This document shows positions 16,806 to 25,796 of a DNA stretch of 64,000 nucleotides, one piece after another (the first letter of the stretch is position 1; each line of letters starts with the position of its first letter). The notes below the pieces were generated by a model, which saw nothing but the letters and a program-made list of their open reading frames with translations, was not told where the DNA came from and made no database searches. The stretch is from CAVVJA01 sp963809815 (lineage in GTDB: Bacteria > Actinomycetota > Actinomycetes > Mycobacteriales > Jatrophihabitantaceae), in contig CAWELM010000024.1 of the NCBI GenBank assembly GCA_963809815.1, positions 248,001 through 312,000 of the forward strand, in the 5' to 3' direction. Both the position numbers and the translations under genes were made by a program.

Positions 16806-18269
16806 ATGGAGGTGCACATCAGCCTCGACGGCACTGGCGACCGGACGGAACGGATCTATCGCCAACTGCAAGACGCCATCATCGATGGCCGGCTACGCCC
16901 AGGCGAGCGGCTGCCGCCGACCCGGGAGCTCGCCGAGCGGCTGTCCGTCTCCCGCAGCACGGTGTCCGGAGCGTATGACCGGCTCATCGCCGAAGGGTTC
17001 GTCGTGGGACGGGTGGGAGCGGGCACCTTCGTCAGCCGGGACGCCGAACGAACGCCGCGTCGCCGGTCCGCACCTCCGGGGACCGCGGTCCGTCCCCGCG
17101 CGGTGTGGGAATCTGTCCGTCCGTTCCCGGCCCTCTCGGGCGTGGGCGCACGCTACGACTTCCGCGTTGGCATGCCCGATGTGAGCATCTTCCCGCTCGA
17201 TGTGTGGCGTCGCCTCCTCAATCGCGAGCTCACCCGAACTGGCATCGGCCGAGGCGAGTATGTCGGGCCGAGCGGTCAACCCGTGCTCACGGAGGCGATC
17301 GCCAGGCATATCGGGGTGTCAAGGTCCGTCCGCGCGGCCGGCTCGGACGTACTCATCACGAACGGGGCCCAGCAGGCGCTCGACCTCATCGGGCGGGTAC
17401 TGGTCGAACCCGGCGACACCGTGGCCGTTGAGGAGCCCGGATACCCGGCGGCGCGCCAGCTGTTCCGCACGCACGGAGCGCGGGTGGTGGGTGTGCCGGT
17501 GGACACCGAGGGGCTCGACGTAACGCGACTCCCTGCCTCGGCACGACTCGTCTATACGACTCCGTCCCATCAATTCCCGATGGGAATGTCGATGTCGCTG
17601 GGGCGGCGCACGGCTTTGCTCGAGTGGGCCGAAGCACACGGAGCCGTGATCATCGAAGACGACTACGACGCCGAGTTCCGATTCGCGCACCGACCGCTCG
17701 AACCGCTGCAGAGCCTCGACCGTTCGGGTCGCGTGGTATATGTCGGCACCTTCGCCAAGACGATGCTTCCGGCCCTGCGTATGGGTTTCCTGGTCGCGCC
17801 GGCCTCGCTCCGGAAGGCCCTCAGGATGGCCAAGCAGTTGGCCGACTGGCACAGCGACCCCACGTCGCAACGCGCTCTGGCGCGATTCATCAACGACGGC
17901 GAATTTGCCCGGCACGTCCGCCGGGCCAACCGGATCTACGCCGTACGTCACGCGAAGCTCATGAGCACCCTCGGGAGCGAGGCAGCCGATCTCCTTGACG
18001 TCCTGCCGTCGGTCGCCGGCCTCCATGTGTGCGCGCGGGTCCGCGAGTCACGGCGACTTGATCTCGCACCGGCGATAGCGGCCGCCGAGGCCCGCGGCGT
18101 CCGGGTGATCCGGCTCGCCGACTACTGCGAAGACCCACCGGTTCCAGACGGGCTGGTCCTCGGGTACGGCATGATCACCGAGGACCGGGTCGTTCCCGGT
18201 CTCGAGGTGTTGATCGCCTGCTTGCGCGCAGCCAGTCACTTTCCGGCTCGACAAGGGGGACGCCGGTGA
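16806..18269 (+). CDS. MocR/PdxR-type regulator (GntR HTH plus aminotransferase domain)
   Basis: 487-aa PLP-dependent regulator. The GntR winged helix lies at about residues 12-78 (RLPPTRELAERLSVSRSTVSGAYDRLIAEGF). It is followed by a fold-type I aminotransferase domain with TNGAQQALDLIGRVL, IIEDDYDAEFRF and the PLP lysine in VGTFAKTMLPALRMGFL. The pattern is closer to the PdxR branch than the MocR gene at 2644-4128. No pyridoxal biosynthesis genes are nearby. It is divergent from a GNAT gene and its TGA overlaps the GTG of the LigD gene, so the two are co-expressed. The start at ATG 16806 has no Shine-Dalgarno but a -10 box six bases upstream. Confidence 0.9.
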   Translation: MEVHISLDGTGDRTERIYRQLQDAIIDGRLRPGERLPPTRELAERLSVSRSTVSGAYDRLIAEGFVVGRVGAGTFVSRDAERTPRRRSAPPGTAVRPRAVWESVRPFPALSGVGARYDFRVGMPDVSIFPLDVWRRLLNRELTRTGIGRGEYVGPSGQPVLTEAIARHIGVSRSVRAAGSDVLITNGAQQALDLIGRVLVEPGDTVAVEEPGYPAARQLFRTHGARVVGVPVDTEGLDVTRLPASARLVYTTPSHQFPMGMSMSLGRRTALLEWAEAHGAVIIEDDYDAEFRFAHRPLEPLQSLDRSGRVVYVGTFAKTMLPALRMGFLVAPASLRKALRMAKQLADWHSDPTSQRALARFINDGEFARHVRRANRIYAVRHAKLMSTLGSEAADLLDVLPSVAGLHVCARVRESRRLDLAPAIAAAEARGVRVIRLADYCEDPPVPDGLVLGYGMITEDRVVPGLEVLIACLRAASHFPARQGGRR

Positions 18270-19708
18270 CCGGACGCGATCTGGCCGAGTATCGCCGCAA
18301 GCGACGGGCCGGCAGTACGCCGGAGCCGATTCCGACCGCTCCGCCGGCCCACGCAGTCGACGGCCGTCGCTTCGTGGTTCAGGAACACCACGCCCGGGCG
18401 CTGCACTGGGACTTCCGGCTGGAACGAGACGGGGTGCTCGTGTCGTGGGCTGTCCCCAAGGGCATCCCCCAGGACACCAGGCGGAACCATCTTGCTGTGC
18501 AGACGGAGGACCATCCGCTGGAATACCTCGACTTCCACGGGACGATCGCGGCGGGAGAGTACGGCGGGGGAACCGTATCGATCTGGGATCGCGGTACTTA
18601 CCAGCTGGAGGAATGGTCGGACCGCGAAGTCAAGGTCGTCCTGAACGGCGATCGCACGCAAGGCCGGTTCGTGCTGATCCACACCGGTGGCAAGAACTGG
18701 ATCATGCATCGCATGGACGCCCCAGCGCACCCCGATTGGGTACCGCCGCGCCGCGTCGCACCGATGCTGGCCACTCCGGGCAGCCTCCCGCCGGCGTCGC
18801 AGGACCGGCAATGGGCGTTCGAGGTGAAATGGGACGGCGTACGCGCGATCTGCGAAATCGATGGCGGCCGGATCACGCTGTGGTCCCGCAACGACCGGGA
18901 CATCACTGTGAGCTACCCCGAAGTGCGGAGGCTCGGCGCACAGTTGGGGACGACGCAGGCTGTCCTGGACGGCGAGCTCGCCGTCCTCGACCAGAATCAA
19001 CGCTCGAGCTTCAGCCGACTGCAGCCACGCATGCACGTCGCCAGCGCGTCTGAGGCGCGCCGGCTCGCGGACCAAGATCCCGTCGTCTACCTGATCTTCG
19101 ACCTGTTGTACCTCGATGGCCGATGGCTACTCGAGCTTCCCTACTCCGACCGGCGGCAGCTCCTTGACGGACTCGAGCTGGAGGGCGCGCACTGGCGGAC
19201 GCCACCGGTCCTGCGCGGCAGCGGCGCCACGGCCCTTCGGGGAAGTCAGCGACGGGGCCAGGAAGGGATCATCGCCAAGCGGCGTTCGTCGCGCTACCTC
19301 CCCGGTCGCCGGTCGCCGGATTGGGTGAAGATCAAGAACATTCGCACCCAAGAAGTCGTCGTCGGTGGCTGGCGGCCCGGTCAAGGACGACGCGATGGCA
19401 CGATCGGCTCGCTGCTGCTCGGCCTGCCGAGCGAGGAAGGGCTGCGCTATATCGGCAACGTAGGAACCGGCTTCACCGAGGACGCGCTTGCTGATCTCAT
19501 GACGCGACTGCGGAAACTTTCGCGGCGGACCTCACCGTTTGCCGATGCCGTGCCCAATGTGATCGCCCGCGAGGCGCATTGGGTGAGTCCACGCCTCGTC
19601 GGTGAGGTCAGGTTCACCGAGTGGACCGGAGATGGCCGCCTCCGACATCCGTCGTGGCGCGGGGTGCGACCGGACAAGCAAGTCAGCGAAATCCGCCCAG
19701 AAGGCTAA
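18266..19708 (+). CDS. ligD: ATP-dependent DNA ligase with N-terminal 3'-phosphoesterase domain (LigD without polymerase domain)
   Basis: 480-aa repair ligase of the bacterial non-homologous end-joining type. The first about 150 residues are the LigD phosphoesterase module (FVVQEHHARALHWDFRLERDG, WAVPKGIP, LDFHGTIAAGEYGGGTV). From about residue 170 comes the ATP ligase core with the adenylated lysine in EVKWDGVRA, then VLDGELAVLD, DLLYLDG and EGIIAKRRSSRY, and an OB-fold domain with VKIKNIRTQEVVVGGW. The AEP primase-polymerase domain of full LigD is absent and no ku gene lies in the window. The GTG start overlaps the stop of the MocR-type gene (GTGA), and AAGGGGGA is its ribosome binding site. 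Its stop overlaps that of the convergent deaminase gene. Confidence 0.93.
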   Translation: MTGRDLAEYRRKRRAGSTPEPIPTAPPAHAVDGRRFVVQEHHARALHWDFRLERDGVLVSWAVPKGIPQDTRRNHLAVQTEDHPLEYLDFHGTIAAGEYGGGTVSIWDRGTYQLEEWSDREVKVVLNGDRTQGRFVLIHTGGKNWIMHRMDAPAHPDWVPPRRVAPMLATPGSLPPASQDRQWAFEVKWDGVRAICEIDGGRITLWSRNDRDITVSYPEVRRLGAQLGTTQAVLDGELAVLDQNQRSSFSRLQPRMHVASASEARRLADQDPVVYLIFDLLYLDGRWLLELPYSDRRQLLDGLELEGAHWRTPPVLRGSGATALRGSQRRGQEGIIAKRRSSRYLPGRRSPDWVKIKNIRTQEVVVGGWRPGQGRRDGTIGSLLLGLPSEEGLRYIGNVGTGFTEDALADLMTRLRKLSRRTSPFADAVPNVIAREAHWVSPRLVGEVRFTEWTGDGRLRHPSWRGVRPDKQVSEIRPEG

Positions 19709-21081
19709 CCGGCGGAGGACACCCCGGCGCGGCGAGCAAGCTCGCGGGCCGAGTCGCGGGCATGTCTCGCCAGCGATTCGCTGTCGACCCTGCGCATCTC
19801 GCCGGCCTCGACAACCACCGAACCACCAACGAGCAGCAACTGCAGAGTCGCGGGCGGCCCGAGAACGATGGCGCACACCGGATCGGCGATGTCCGCATGC
19901 CCGAGATCGTCGATCCGCCACAGGGCGATGTCAGCCAGCTTTCCGGCCTGCAGTGAGCCGATCTCGTCCTGTCGTCCGAGGCACCGAGCACCGCCCATCG
20001 TGCCGACCCGCAGCGCCTGGCGGACGGTGAGTGCCTTCGGACCTTTGCGGCAGCGCGCGACGAGCACGGCCTGGCGCAGCTCGCCGGCTAGCCCACCATG
20101 CTCGTTCGAAGCGACCCCGTCCACGCCCAGCCCGACCGGTGTGCCGCTCGCGAGCAGCTCGGGGATCGGGGCGATGCCTGAACCGAGTCGACCGTTCGAG
20201 CTCGGGCAATGAGCGACCGCGGTGCCGGAGGCGGCGAACTTCGCGATATCGCTCGACGACAGGTGTACGCAGTGCGCCAGCCAGACGTCGTCGCCGAGCC
20301 AGCCCATCTGCTCGACGTAGTCGACCGGGCCGTAGCCGAACTTGCCCAGACAGAACTCGGCCTCGTCGACGGTTTCGGCGAGATGGGTATGCATCCGAAC
20401 GCCTAGCCGGCGGGCGAGGTCGGCCGACTCACGCAGGAGGTCACCGGTCACCGAGAACGGTGAACAGGGCGCTAGGGCTACTCGCAGCATCGAGTCTGGT
20501 GCGGGATCGTGGTACGTCGCTACCGCGTGCTCGCACGCGGCGAGGATTTCATCTCGATCCTCGACGACGTCGTCCGGCGGTAGGCCGCCCCGCGACTGTC
20601 CGAGGTCCATCGATCCTCGACCTGGATGAAATCGCAGTCCGATCTGCCTCGCCGCTTCGACCTCCGCGGCGAAGACGTCGCCACCATCGCGGGGAAACAG
20701 GTAGTGATGATCGGTCGTCGTGGTGCATCCGGAGAGGGCCAGGCTCGCAAGGGCGGCGCGAGCAGCGTGATATTCGAGCTCGGTGTCCAGGTGGCGCCAG
20801 ACGGGATACAGCGCGGTCAGCCATTCGAACAGCGTCCCGTCCTGCGCATAGCCACGAGTAATCCACTGGTACAAGTGGTGATGGACGTTCACGAGGCCGG
20901 GCGTCGCCAGGCAGCCCGAGCCGTCGACGCGACGCGCTCCGTCGACGGCCGGTGCGGGTCCATCACCAACGACGTCGATGCGCCCGTTCCGGATCACGAG
21001 GTGCCCGCTGGCGTACTCCTGGTCGAGGTCATCGACCGTGGCGATCGCGCAGCCGTCGATGATCAGCGTTTCCGCGGTCAT
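19705..21081 (-). CDS. 8-oxoguanine deaminase (amidohydrolase family)
   Basis: 458-aa metal-dependent deaminase of the amidohydrolase superfamily, converting 8-oxoguanine to uric acid. Metal and substrate ligands visible: the HxH-type NVHHHLYQW (about residue 67), MHTHLAET, WLAHCVHL and the aspartate in LGVDGVASNEHGG. The ITRGYAQDGTLFEWLTALYPVW stretch and length match 8-oxoguanine deaminases more closely than chlorohydrolases or guanine deaminases. Its product, urate, would feed the urate catabolic genes at 33.7-36.5 kb, although the loci are 12 kb apart. Start ATG at 21081. The 3' end overlaps the ligase stop codon tail to tail. Confidence 0.85.
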   Translation of the reverse strand: MTAETLIIDGCAIATVDDLDQEYASGHLVIRNGRIDVVGDGPAPAVDGARRVDGSGCLATPGLVNVHHHLYQWITRGYAQDGTLFEWLTALYPVWRHLDTELEYHAARAALASLALSGCTTTTDHHYLFPRDGGDVFAAEVEAARQIGLRFHPGRGSMDLGQSRGGLPPDDVVEDRDEILAACEHAVATYHDPAPDSMLRVALAPCSPFSVTGDLLRESADLARRLGVRMHTHLAETVDEAEFCLGKFGYGPVDYVEQMGWLGDDVWLAHCVHLSSSDIAKFAASGTAVAHCPSSNGRLGSGIAPIPELLASGTPVGLGVDGVASNEHGGLAGELRQAVLVARCRKGPKALTVRQALRVGTMGGARCLGRQDEIGSLQAGKLADIALWRIDDLGHADIADPVCAIVLGPPATLQLLLVGGSVVVEAGEMRRVDSESLARHARDSARELARRAGVSSAG

Positions 21082-21271
21082 GCGGACACCGCTGGGAGAT
21101 CGGCATTCGCGTGGTCGGCGTGGCCGGTCACCGCGACATCGAGGTCAGCACGATGCAGAACGCTCATAACCAATTATCGGCAGATGCGCCCAGTGGTTCG
21201 GACGTCTCCTTCGAATTCTATTGATCGGACGCCCGGCATCGGTGCCAGTCGCGGTAGGGCAAGGTGATCCC

Positions 21272-22375
21272 GTGGCCGCCGCGGATCGTCCTGTGTACCG
21301 AGACTGGACCGCCATCGCACCCCTTCTCGGGCTCATCGTCCTGGCCGTGACGTGGGGGCGTCATCTGCCGGTGGTCGCAGTCGTACTGGTGGCATTTGTG
21401 CTGGCCGGGGCCGTGCTGGCCGCCGTCCATCACGCTGAGATCGTCGCCCATCGAGTGGGCGAGCCGTTCGGCTCGCTGGTTCTAGCCGTCGCGGTGACCG
21501 TCATCGAGGTGGCTCTGATCGTGACCTTGATGGTTTCGGGCGGTGACAAGGCGTCGGCCCTGGCGCGAGACACGGTGTTCTCCGCGGTGATCATCACCTG
21601 CTCCGGCGTCATAGGCGTGTCCTTGTTGGTCGCGACGGTGCGAACGCACGTCGTGCTGTTCAACGCGGAGGGCGCCCGCGCGGCCTTAGCGACGTTGACG
21701 GCGCTGTCGACGTTGTGTCTCGTGTTGCCGACCTTCACGACTAGTCGCGCCGTACCAGAGTTCTCGGGGTCGCAATTGGCCTTCGCGGCGCTCGTGTCGG
21801 TTGCCCTTTACGGACTGTTCGTCTTCGCGCAAACGGTCCGACACCGTGAGTCCTTCTTGCCCGTCACGCCGAGCGGGAACGCCATCGACGAGGCGGATGC
21901 CAATGCTGTACCGCCGTCCGTTCGAGCGACGGTCGTCAGTCTCGTCTTGTTGTTGCTTTCCCTTGTCGGAGTCGTCGGGTTGGCCAAGGTGGAGTCGCCA
22001 TCGATCGAGTCCGGCGTTGCCGCAGCCGGGTTTCCGCCGTCGGTGGTCGGCGTGATCATCGCGCTGCTGGTGCTGTTGCCGGAGACTCTCGCCGCAGTAC
22101 GGGCGGCCCGTCAGGACCGAGTCCAGACGAGCTTCAACCTGGCGCTCGGCTCGGCGATGGCGAGCATCGGCCTGACTATCCCGGCGATTGCCTTTGCCTC
22201 GATCTGGCTCAGCGGACCGATCGTGCTGGGGCTTGCTCCTATTCAGATCGTGCTGTTGGTGCTTACGGTCGTCGTCGCGATGCTCACGGTGGTCCCGGGA
22301 CGGGCGACCCTCATGCAAGCCGGCGTGCACATTGTGGTGTTCGCTAGCTTCGTCTTCTTCGCGATCAAGCCGTGA
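21272..22375 (+). CDS. cation:proton antiporter of the Ca2+/cation exchanger family (ChaA-like)
   Basis: 367-aa membrane protein with about 10-11 transmembrane helices and the two inverted cation-exchanger repeats. The first alpha repeat is EPFGSLVLAVAVTVIEVALIVTLM and the second is LPETLAAVRAARQDRVQTSFNLALGSAMASIGLTIPAI, each carrying the conserved acidic residue. This matches the sodium/calcium exchanger fold and the bacterial ChaA/y4hA-type ionic transporters. The frame is open from 21221, but the GTG at 21272 has a good AAGGTGA ribosome binding site. The ion specificity (Ca2+, Na+ or K+ against H+) cannot be told from the sequence. Confidence 0.87.
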   Translation: MAAADRPVYRDWTAIAPLLGLIVLAVTWGRHLPVVAVVLVAFVLAGAVLAAVHHAEIVAHRVGEPFGSLVLAVAVTVIEVALIVTLMVSGGDKASALARDTVFSAVIITCSGVIGVSLLVATVRTHVVLFNAEGARAALATLTALSTLCLVLPTFTTSRAVPEFSGSQLAFAALVSVALYGLFVFAQTVRHRESFLPVTPSGNAIDEADANAVPPSVRATVVSLVLLLLSLVGVVGLAKVESPSIESGVAAAGFPPSVVGVIIALLVLLPETLAAVRAARQDRVQTSFNLALGSAMASIGLTIPAIAFASIWLSGPIVLGLAPIQIVLLVLTVVVAMLTVVPGRATLMQAGVHIVVFASFVFFAIKP

Positions 22376-22419
22376 GTCGAGTCGACGTCGCCTAAGGCTG
22401 CACCTATCCCTGAGGCCGA

Positions 22420-22464
22420 TGCTTCCTGGACCTACCCTGCCGGTTGGATTTGCATCCAAGATCA
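22420..22464. repeat. degenerate member of the TGATCTTGGAC palindrome family
   Basis: The right arm TCCAAGATCA (22455-22464) is intact, while the left arm TGCTTCCTGGAC (22420-22431) is degenerate. The span, 45 bp, equals that of the better copies, and the position between convergent genes (antiporter and antitoxin-like gene) is also the same. It could be chance. Confidence 0.3.
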
Positions 22465-22525
22465 ACTCTAGAGAATCGGTTGCGGGCTGGGTCAATCTCG
22501 CGCGAACCGCTCGTCGCGGTTTCGG

Positions 22526-22696
22526 CTACTGCTGATCGTCGCTACCGGTGGCGTCCTGCGCCTTCTCGACGACCTGATCGATCTGCTCGCCATGGCCGAA
22601 TTTCGACTCGGCCATGTCGCCGGCCTTCTCGATGCCAGCGTCCACCTGGTCGTCGTGCTCGTCGGCCATCTTCTTGATGTCATCGAAGTCTGGCAT
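22526..22696 (-). CDS. small antitoxin-like protein (Rv0909/MT0933 type)
   Basis: A 56-residue, highly charged helical protein beginning MPDFDDIKKMADEHDD and containing GIEKAGDMAESKFGHGEQIDQVVEKAQDA split over two helices. The K-A-G-D-x-A-x-x-K-F/T-G...I-D-x-V-x-x-K-A/V-Q-D pattern is that of the actinobacterial MT0933-like antitoxin family. It has an excellent GAGAGGGAG ribosome binding site just before the ATG, strong support for a real gene despite its size. No recognisable toxin gene adjoins it. Mycobacterial relatives pair with an SRPBCC-fold toxin, and an SRPBCC gene on the same strand lies 1.1 kb upstream (23809-24264), with another gene between. A general stress role is the alternative. 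Confidence 0.75.
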   Translation of the reverse strand: MPDFDDIKKMADEHDDQVDAGIEKAGDMAESKFGHGEQIDQVVEKAQDATGSDDQQ

Positions 22697-22924
22697 ATCT
22701 CCCTCTCGCTATCCGGTTGGCGGCCGGTCACCGTGACCGCACCCGTCTAACATCGGTCTACCGGAAAGCGGCGGTTCGCACCAGACATGAATCTCCGTCG
22801 CGAAACGCCAGCACATCCGGCACAAGCACATTAGGCTCACGACGGTAGGGCGTGTCTCCGCACTGTTTGATGAGTGGTCGGTCAGGCTGGCCGGGTGACA
22901 CGGATTGGGGCTATCGGTGCTGCG

Positions 22925-23650
22925 ATGTGGAATCTGACCCGGCGGACGCTCGGCGATTCGGAGGGCGGCTTGGCCCGGTCGGCGAAGATCGCGCGGCTAT
23001 TCGCGGTTGGCGTGGCGGCTGCCGCGCTGGCAGCGTGCGGGTCGTCGTCGAACTCGTCGTCCAACCATACGGTGACTATCACGGCTTCCGGACCAGGCAG
23101 CCAAAGCTCCTCGGCGTCGTCGTCGGCGAGTTCCAGTAGCGCCGCGCCAAGCCAGCCGGCCACGCCGATGACGAAGTTCTCCGGGAACTGCTATGCGCTA
23201 CTGACGTTGTATGACGTTCAGCGGACCGCCGGCTACACGATCGGCGGGAAGACGGCCTTCATCGTGGGGGTTCCAGACAAGTCGATCGGGCGCCTGAGCT
23301 ACCTAAACTGTCGGTATGGCGTTCCGGCCGCTCCAAAGGGCGCGACACCGCAGATCGAGATGACCGTCGCGCTTTACGGCACACCAGCGCAAGCAGAGAA
23401 ACGAGCCGCCGGCACGGTCTCCGACTACGTCGCCAACGGTGCGACGGCGACGCAGGTGACGGTTGGGGACGTTCCCGGGACGATCCTGACTGGCGGGCTT
23501 GGCGCGGGTTACAACGTGCCGCTGCTGGTCACTTCTTCCGGCCAGCGAACAGTGGCGGTGAGCCTCAACAAGTCGGGTTTGTCAGCGGCGAAACGGACTC
23601 AGATCCTGTCCAACCTTGGCGCGCTTGCCCTCACAAACACCGCGTCCTAG
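22925..23650 (+). CDS. secreted lipoprotein, function unknown
   Basis: About 241-aa exported protein. It has a basic N-terminus (MWNLTRRTL...), a hydrophobic core IARLFAVGVAAAAL and a lipobox LAAC, followed by a Ser-rich linker (about residues 40-80) that spans the cell wall. The folded part carries two cysteines (GNCYALLTLYDV and YLNCRYGV) that may form a disulfide. It resembles the many DUF3558-like actinobacterial lipoproteins in layout, though I do not assign it to a family. The frame is open from 22874; ATG 22925 leaves an unusually long but charged n-region. Confidence 0.7.
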   Translation: MWNLTRRTLGDSEGGLARSAKIARLFAVGVAAAALAACGSSSNSSSNHTVTITASGPGSQSSSASSSASSSSAAPSQPATPMTKFSGNCYALLTLYDVQRTAGYTIGGKTAFIVGVPDKSIGRLSYLNCRYGVPAAPKGATPQIEMTVALYGTPAQAEKRAAGTVSDYVANGATATQVTVGDVPGTILTGGLGAGYNVPLLVTSSGQRTVAVSLNKSGLSAAKRTQILSNLGALALTNTAS

Positions 23651-23723
23651 GGCGGAGACCTTGCCTACCGTTTTCGCAGCTCTGCTGGGTCTATCGAACA
23701 TGATCATGTCTGGCTGTCAAGCG

Positions 23724-23765
23724 TGATCTTGAACCGGGCCTGGACCGACACCAAGTCCAAGATCA
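23724..23765. repeat. imperfect palindrome, TGATCTTGGAC family (copy 2)
   Basis: TGATCTTGAAC at 23724-23734 faces AAGTCCAAGATCA ending at 23765; ten of twelve arm bases pair. The 42-bp element lies between the convergent lipoprotein and SRPBCC genes. The right half is identical over 13 bases to that of the copy at 59416-59461. Confidence 0.55.
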
Positions 23766-23808
23766 TCAGCGGTTGACCGCGATCTGATCCGCTGCCCCGG
23801 AGGCCGCG

Positions 23809-24264
23809 TTACGGCGCCGCAGCAGCCTGCTCACGTGCGTAGCGATCCAACCGCGTTAATTCGTCGGCATACATCCGGCGCAACACACGCGGCGCGAAGA
23901 GTCGCTCAAAGAATCCGCCGACTCCGCCGGTACCGTTCCATGTCGTCGATATCAGCACGCGGCAGGTATCACCGGATGGAGCGACCGTAAAGCTCGTGAC
24001 GAGCGAGGAGGATTGGTCGGTCTCGGTGATCACCCGGCCCGGCTCCGGCTCTGCCACCCGCATCGTGTACTTCCGCGAGCGACCGCCCGCAGTGACTGTG
24101 AACCGGTGCAGAGTCCCCGCCCCAATGCCTCCTTCCAACACCTTGAAGTCCGAGAATCCGGTGGGCAGGAAGCGCTGATGGTGCTCGTCATCGGCGATCA
24201 GCCGGTAGACGAGTTGGGCCGGCGCACCAACGGCGCCCTCCTGCTCGACCGTGAGCTTTCTCAT
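23809..24264 (-). CDS. SRPBCC family protein (polyketide cyclase/START-like fold)
   Basis: 151-aa helix-grip fold protein. N-terminal MRKLTVEQEGAVGAPAQLVYRLIADDEHHQRFLP is the standard beginning of the SRPBCC/polyketide cyclase-like fold, with the Val-x-Ala-Pro-Ala element and the first helix. The long C-terminal helix is VLRRMYADELTRLDRYAREQ. Such proteins bind hydrophobic ligands. The frame is open upstream to 24585, but that part lies in the promoter of the divergent LLM gene. TAGGCT (24272-24277) is a good -10 box seven bases before the ATG, suggesting a leaderless message. The ligand is unknown. A toxin role like that of mycobacterial SRPBCC toxins cannot be excluded. Confidence 0.8.
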   Translation of the reverse strand: MRKLTVEQEGAVGAPAQLVYRLIADDEHHQRFLPTGFSDFKVLEGGIGAGTLHRFTVTAGGRSRKYTMRVAEPEPGRVITETDQSSSLVTSFTVAPSGDTCRVLISTTWNGTGGVGGFFERLFAPRVLRRMYADELTRLDRYAREQAAAAP

Positions 24265-24359
24265 CCGACTGAGCCTAGGCCTCCTTGGCGCGCCACTTGC
24301 CGTGCGGAGCCCGCTCCCGGCAGGGTAGGTCCGGCCGTCATCGCAGCAAAGGAGTCCGC

Positions 24360-25223
24360 ATGAAGATCGGCATTGGTCTACCGAATCCGGTACCTGGCAC
24401 GCCCGGAACTCGTCTCGTGGAGTGGGCAAAGCGGGCCGAAGACCGAGGTTTCTCCGGGCTGGCCACAATCGACCGGCTGGCGTATCCGAGCTACGACTCG
24501 CTTGCAACCTTGGCCGCGGCGGCGGGCGCAACAACGCGGATCGAGCTGCTGACAAACGTGCTGCTCGCCCCGCTCTACCCGGCACCGCTGCTGGCGAAAA
24601 CGGCCGCGAGCATCGATCAGCTTTCTGATGGCCGCTTGACTCTTGGGCTCGCGCCGGGCGGTCGAGCCGACGACTTCGAGACTGCCGGCCGAGACTTTCA
24701 CACGAGAGGTCGTGATTTCGATCGCGAGCTGGAGACGCTACACAAAGCGTGGCGGGGTGAGCGCGTCAACGGCAGCGCCCCACCGATAGGTCCAACGCCG
24801 ATCCACGCCCGCCGGGTACCAATCCTCATCGGAGGTACCAGCGACCAGGCGGTGCGCAGGGTCGTTGACTGGGCCGTCGGATTGACCATCGGAGGCGCGC
24901 CACCTGAGCACGCGGCCGCCCTGGTCGAACGGGTGACAGCCGCGTGGCGGGAGGCCGGTCGGATCGAGCAGCCGCGGTTTGCGGCCCTCGCGTACTTCTC
25001 CCTTGGCGCTGACGCCGAGGAGGATTCCCGCCAATACCTGCGCGACTACTACGGATTCCTCGGCGACTACGCTGAAATGGTCGCCGAAGGCGCCCTTCGT
25101 TCCGAGGCCGCGATCCGCGGTGCCGTGCAAGCGTTCCGGGACGCGGGAGTCACGGAATTGTATTTCGACCCGACCACCGCGTCGCTCGATCAAATCGATC
25201 GGCTCGCAGACGTCGTGCTCTAG
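24360..25223 (+). CDS. LLM class flavin-dependent oxidoreductase (luciferase-like)
   Basis: 287-aa bacterial luciferase-like TIM-barrel enzyme using FMN or F420. N-terminal MKIGIGLPNPVPGTPG, the central TRIELLTNVLLAPLYPAPLLAKTAASIDQLSDGRLTLGLAPG split over strands 4-5, and FHTRGRDFDRELETLHKAW are characteristic, as is VPILIGGTSDQAVRR for the cofactor phosphate. The ATG at 24360 has an ideal AAAGGAG ribosome binding site, so the upstream open frame is ignored. It is divergent from the SRPBCC gene. The substrate and choice between FMN and F420 are undetermined. Confidence 0.9.
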   Translation: MKIGIGLPNPVPGTPGTRLVEWAKRAEDRGFSGLATIDRLAYPSYDSLATLAAAAGATTRIELLTNVLLAPLYPAPLLAKTAASIDQLSDGRLTLGLAPGGRADDFETAGRDFHTRGRDFDRELETLHKAWRGERVNGSAPPIGPTPIHARRVPILIGGTSDQAVRRVVDWAVGLTIGGAPPEHAAALVERVTAAWREAGRIEQPRFAALAYFSLGADAEEDSRQYLRDYYGFLGDYAEMVAEGALRSEAAIRGAVQAFRDAGVTELYFDPTTASLDQIDRLADVVL

Positions 25224-25274
25224 GTTTCGCATCGCGTCCTGGCATAGTGGCGCCGCCCTCGGTAGGTGTACGTC

Positions 25275-25775
25275 CACTCCATCGTCGGCGCACCGATGCC
25301 TTGCGGGTCGCTCGCGCGCGCGATCGCCAGGCTAGCCGCATCGGGGAACCGCTCGCGATGCTCTCATCGAGCAGCGAAAGTTCAGCCTGAATGGCCTGGG
25401 GACGATCGGGGCGCGGCCACCACGAGCAGGCCGTTGAGCAGCGATCGCAGCCGTCGGCAAACCTGGACTGAGTGAGTGCCATATCTTCGGATCTCGGTGA
25501 CGGCCAGCTGCAGGTACACCGCCCAGGTGCGCCCTGGGATCTCAACTCGCGGAATGCCCGTGCGATCGGCGTATGGGTATTGATCCCGCAGGTCCGCGGT
25601 GCAGATCCGATGCAGGAAAGTCTGAATATAATCGAGGATCTGTACCGCGCTCGTCGGGTCATTAACGGCCGGAGATAGTGCTTTGATTCCGATGTCGACG
25701 ATAATGCGCAGGGCGAAAGCGGGATCCTGCTCAATCGTGCGTTCGACGCCCAGAGCAACCGCTTCGGGCCCTCTC
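25275..25775 (-). pseudogene. remnant of a DUF2254 membrane protein gene (C-terminal part, frameshifted)
   Basis: The reverse strand carries the conserved C-terminal region of DUF2254 proteins: ERTIEQDPAFALRIIVDIG, IKALSPAVNDPTSAVQ and RRYGTHSVQVCRRLRSLLNGLL. Near 25405-25415 the homologous reading moves to another frame (RPDRPQAIQAELSLLDESI), so there is a frameshift. The N-terminal membrane domain of about 250 residues that should precede it is missing; the sequence upstream encodes something unrelated. It is therefore a 5'-truncated, frameshifted relic. Confidence 0.65.
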
Positions 25776-25796
25776 GTCCCTCGGCGAGCGAGGCGG

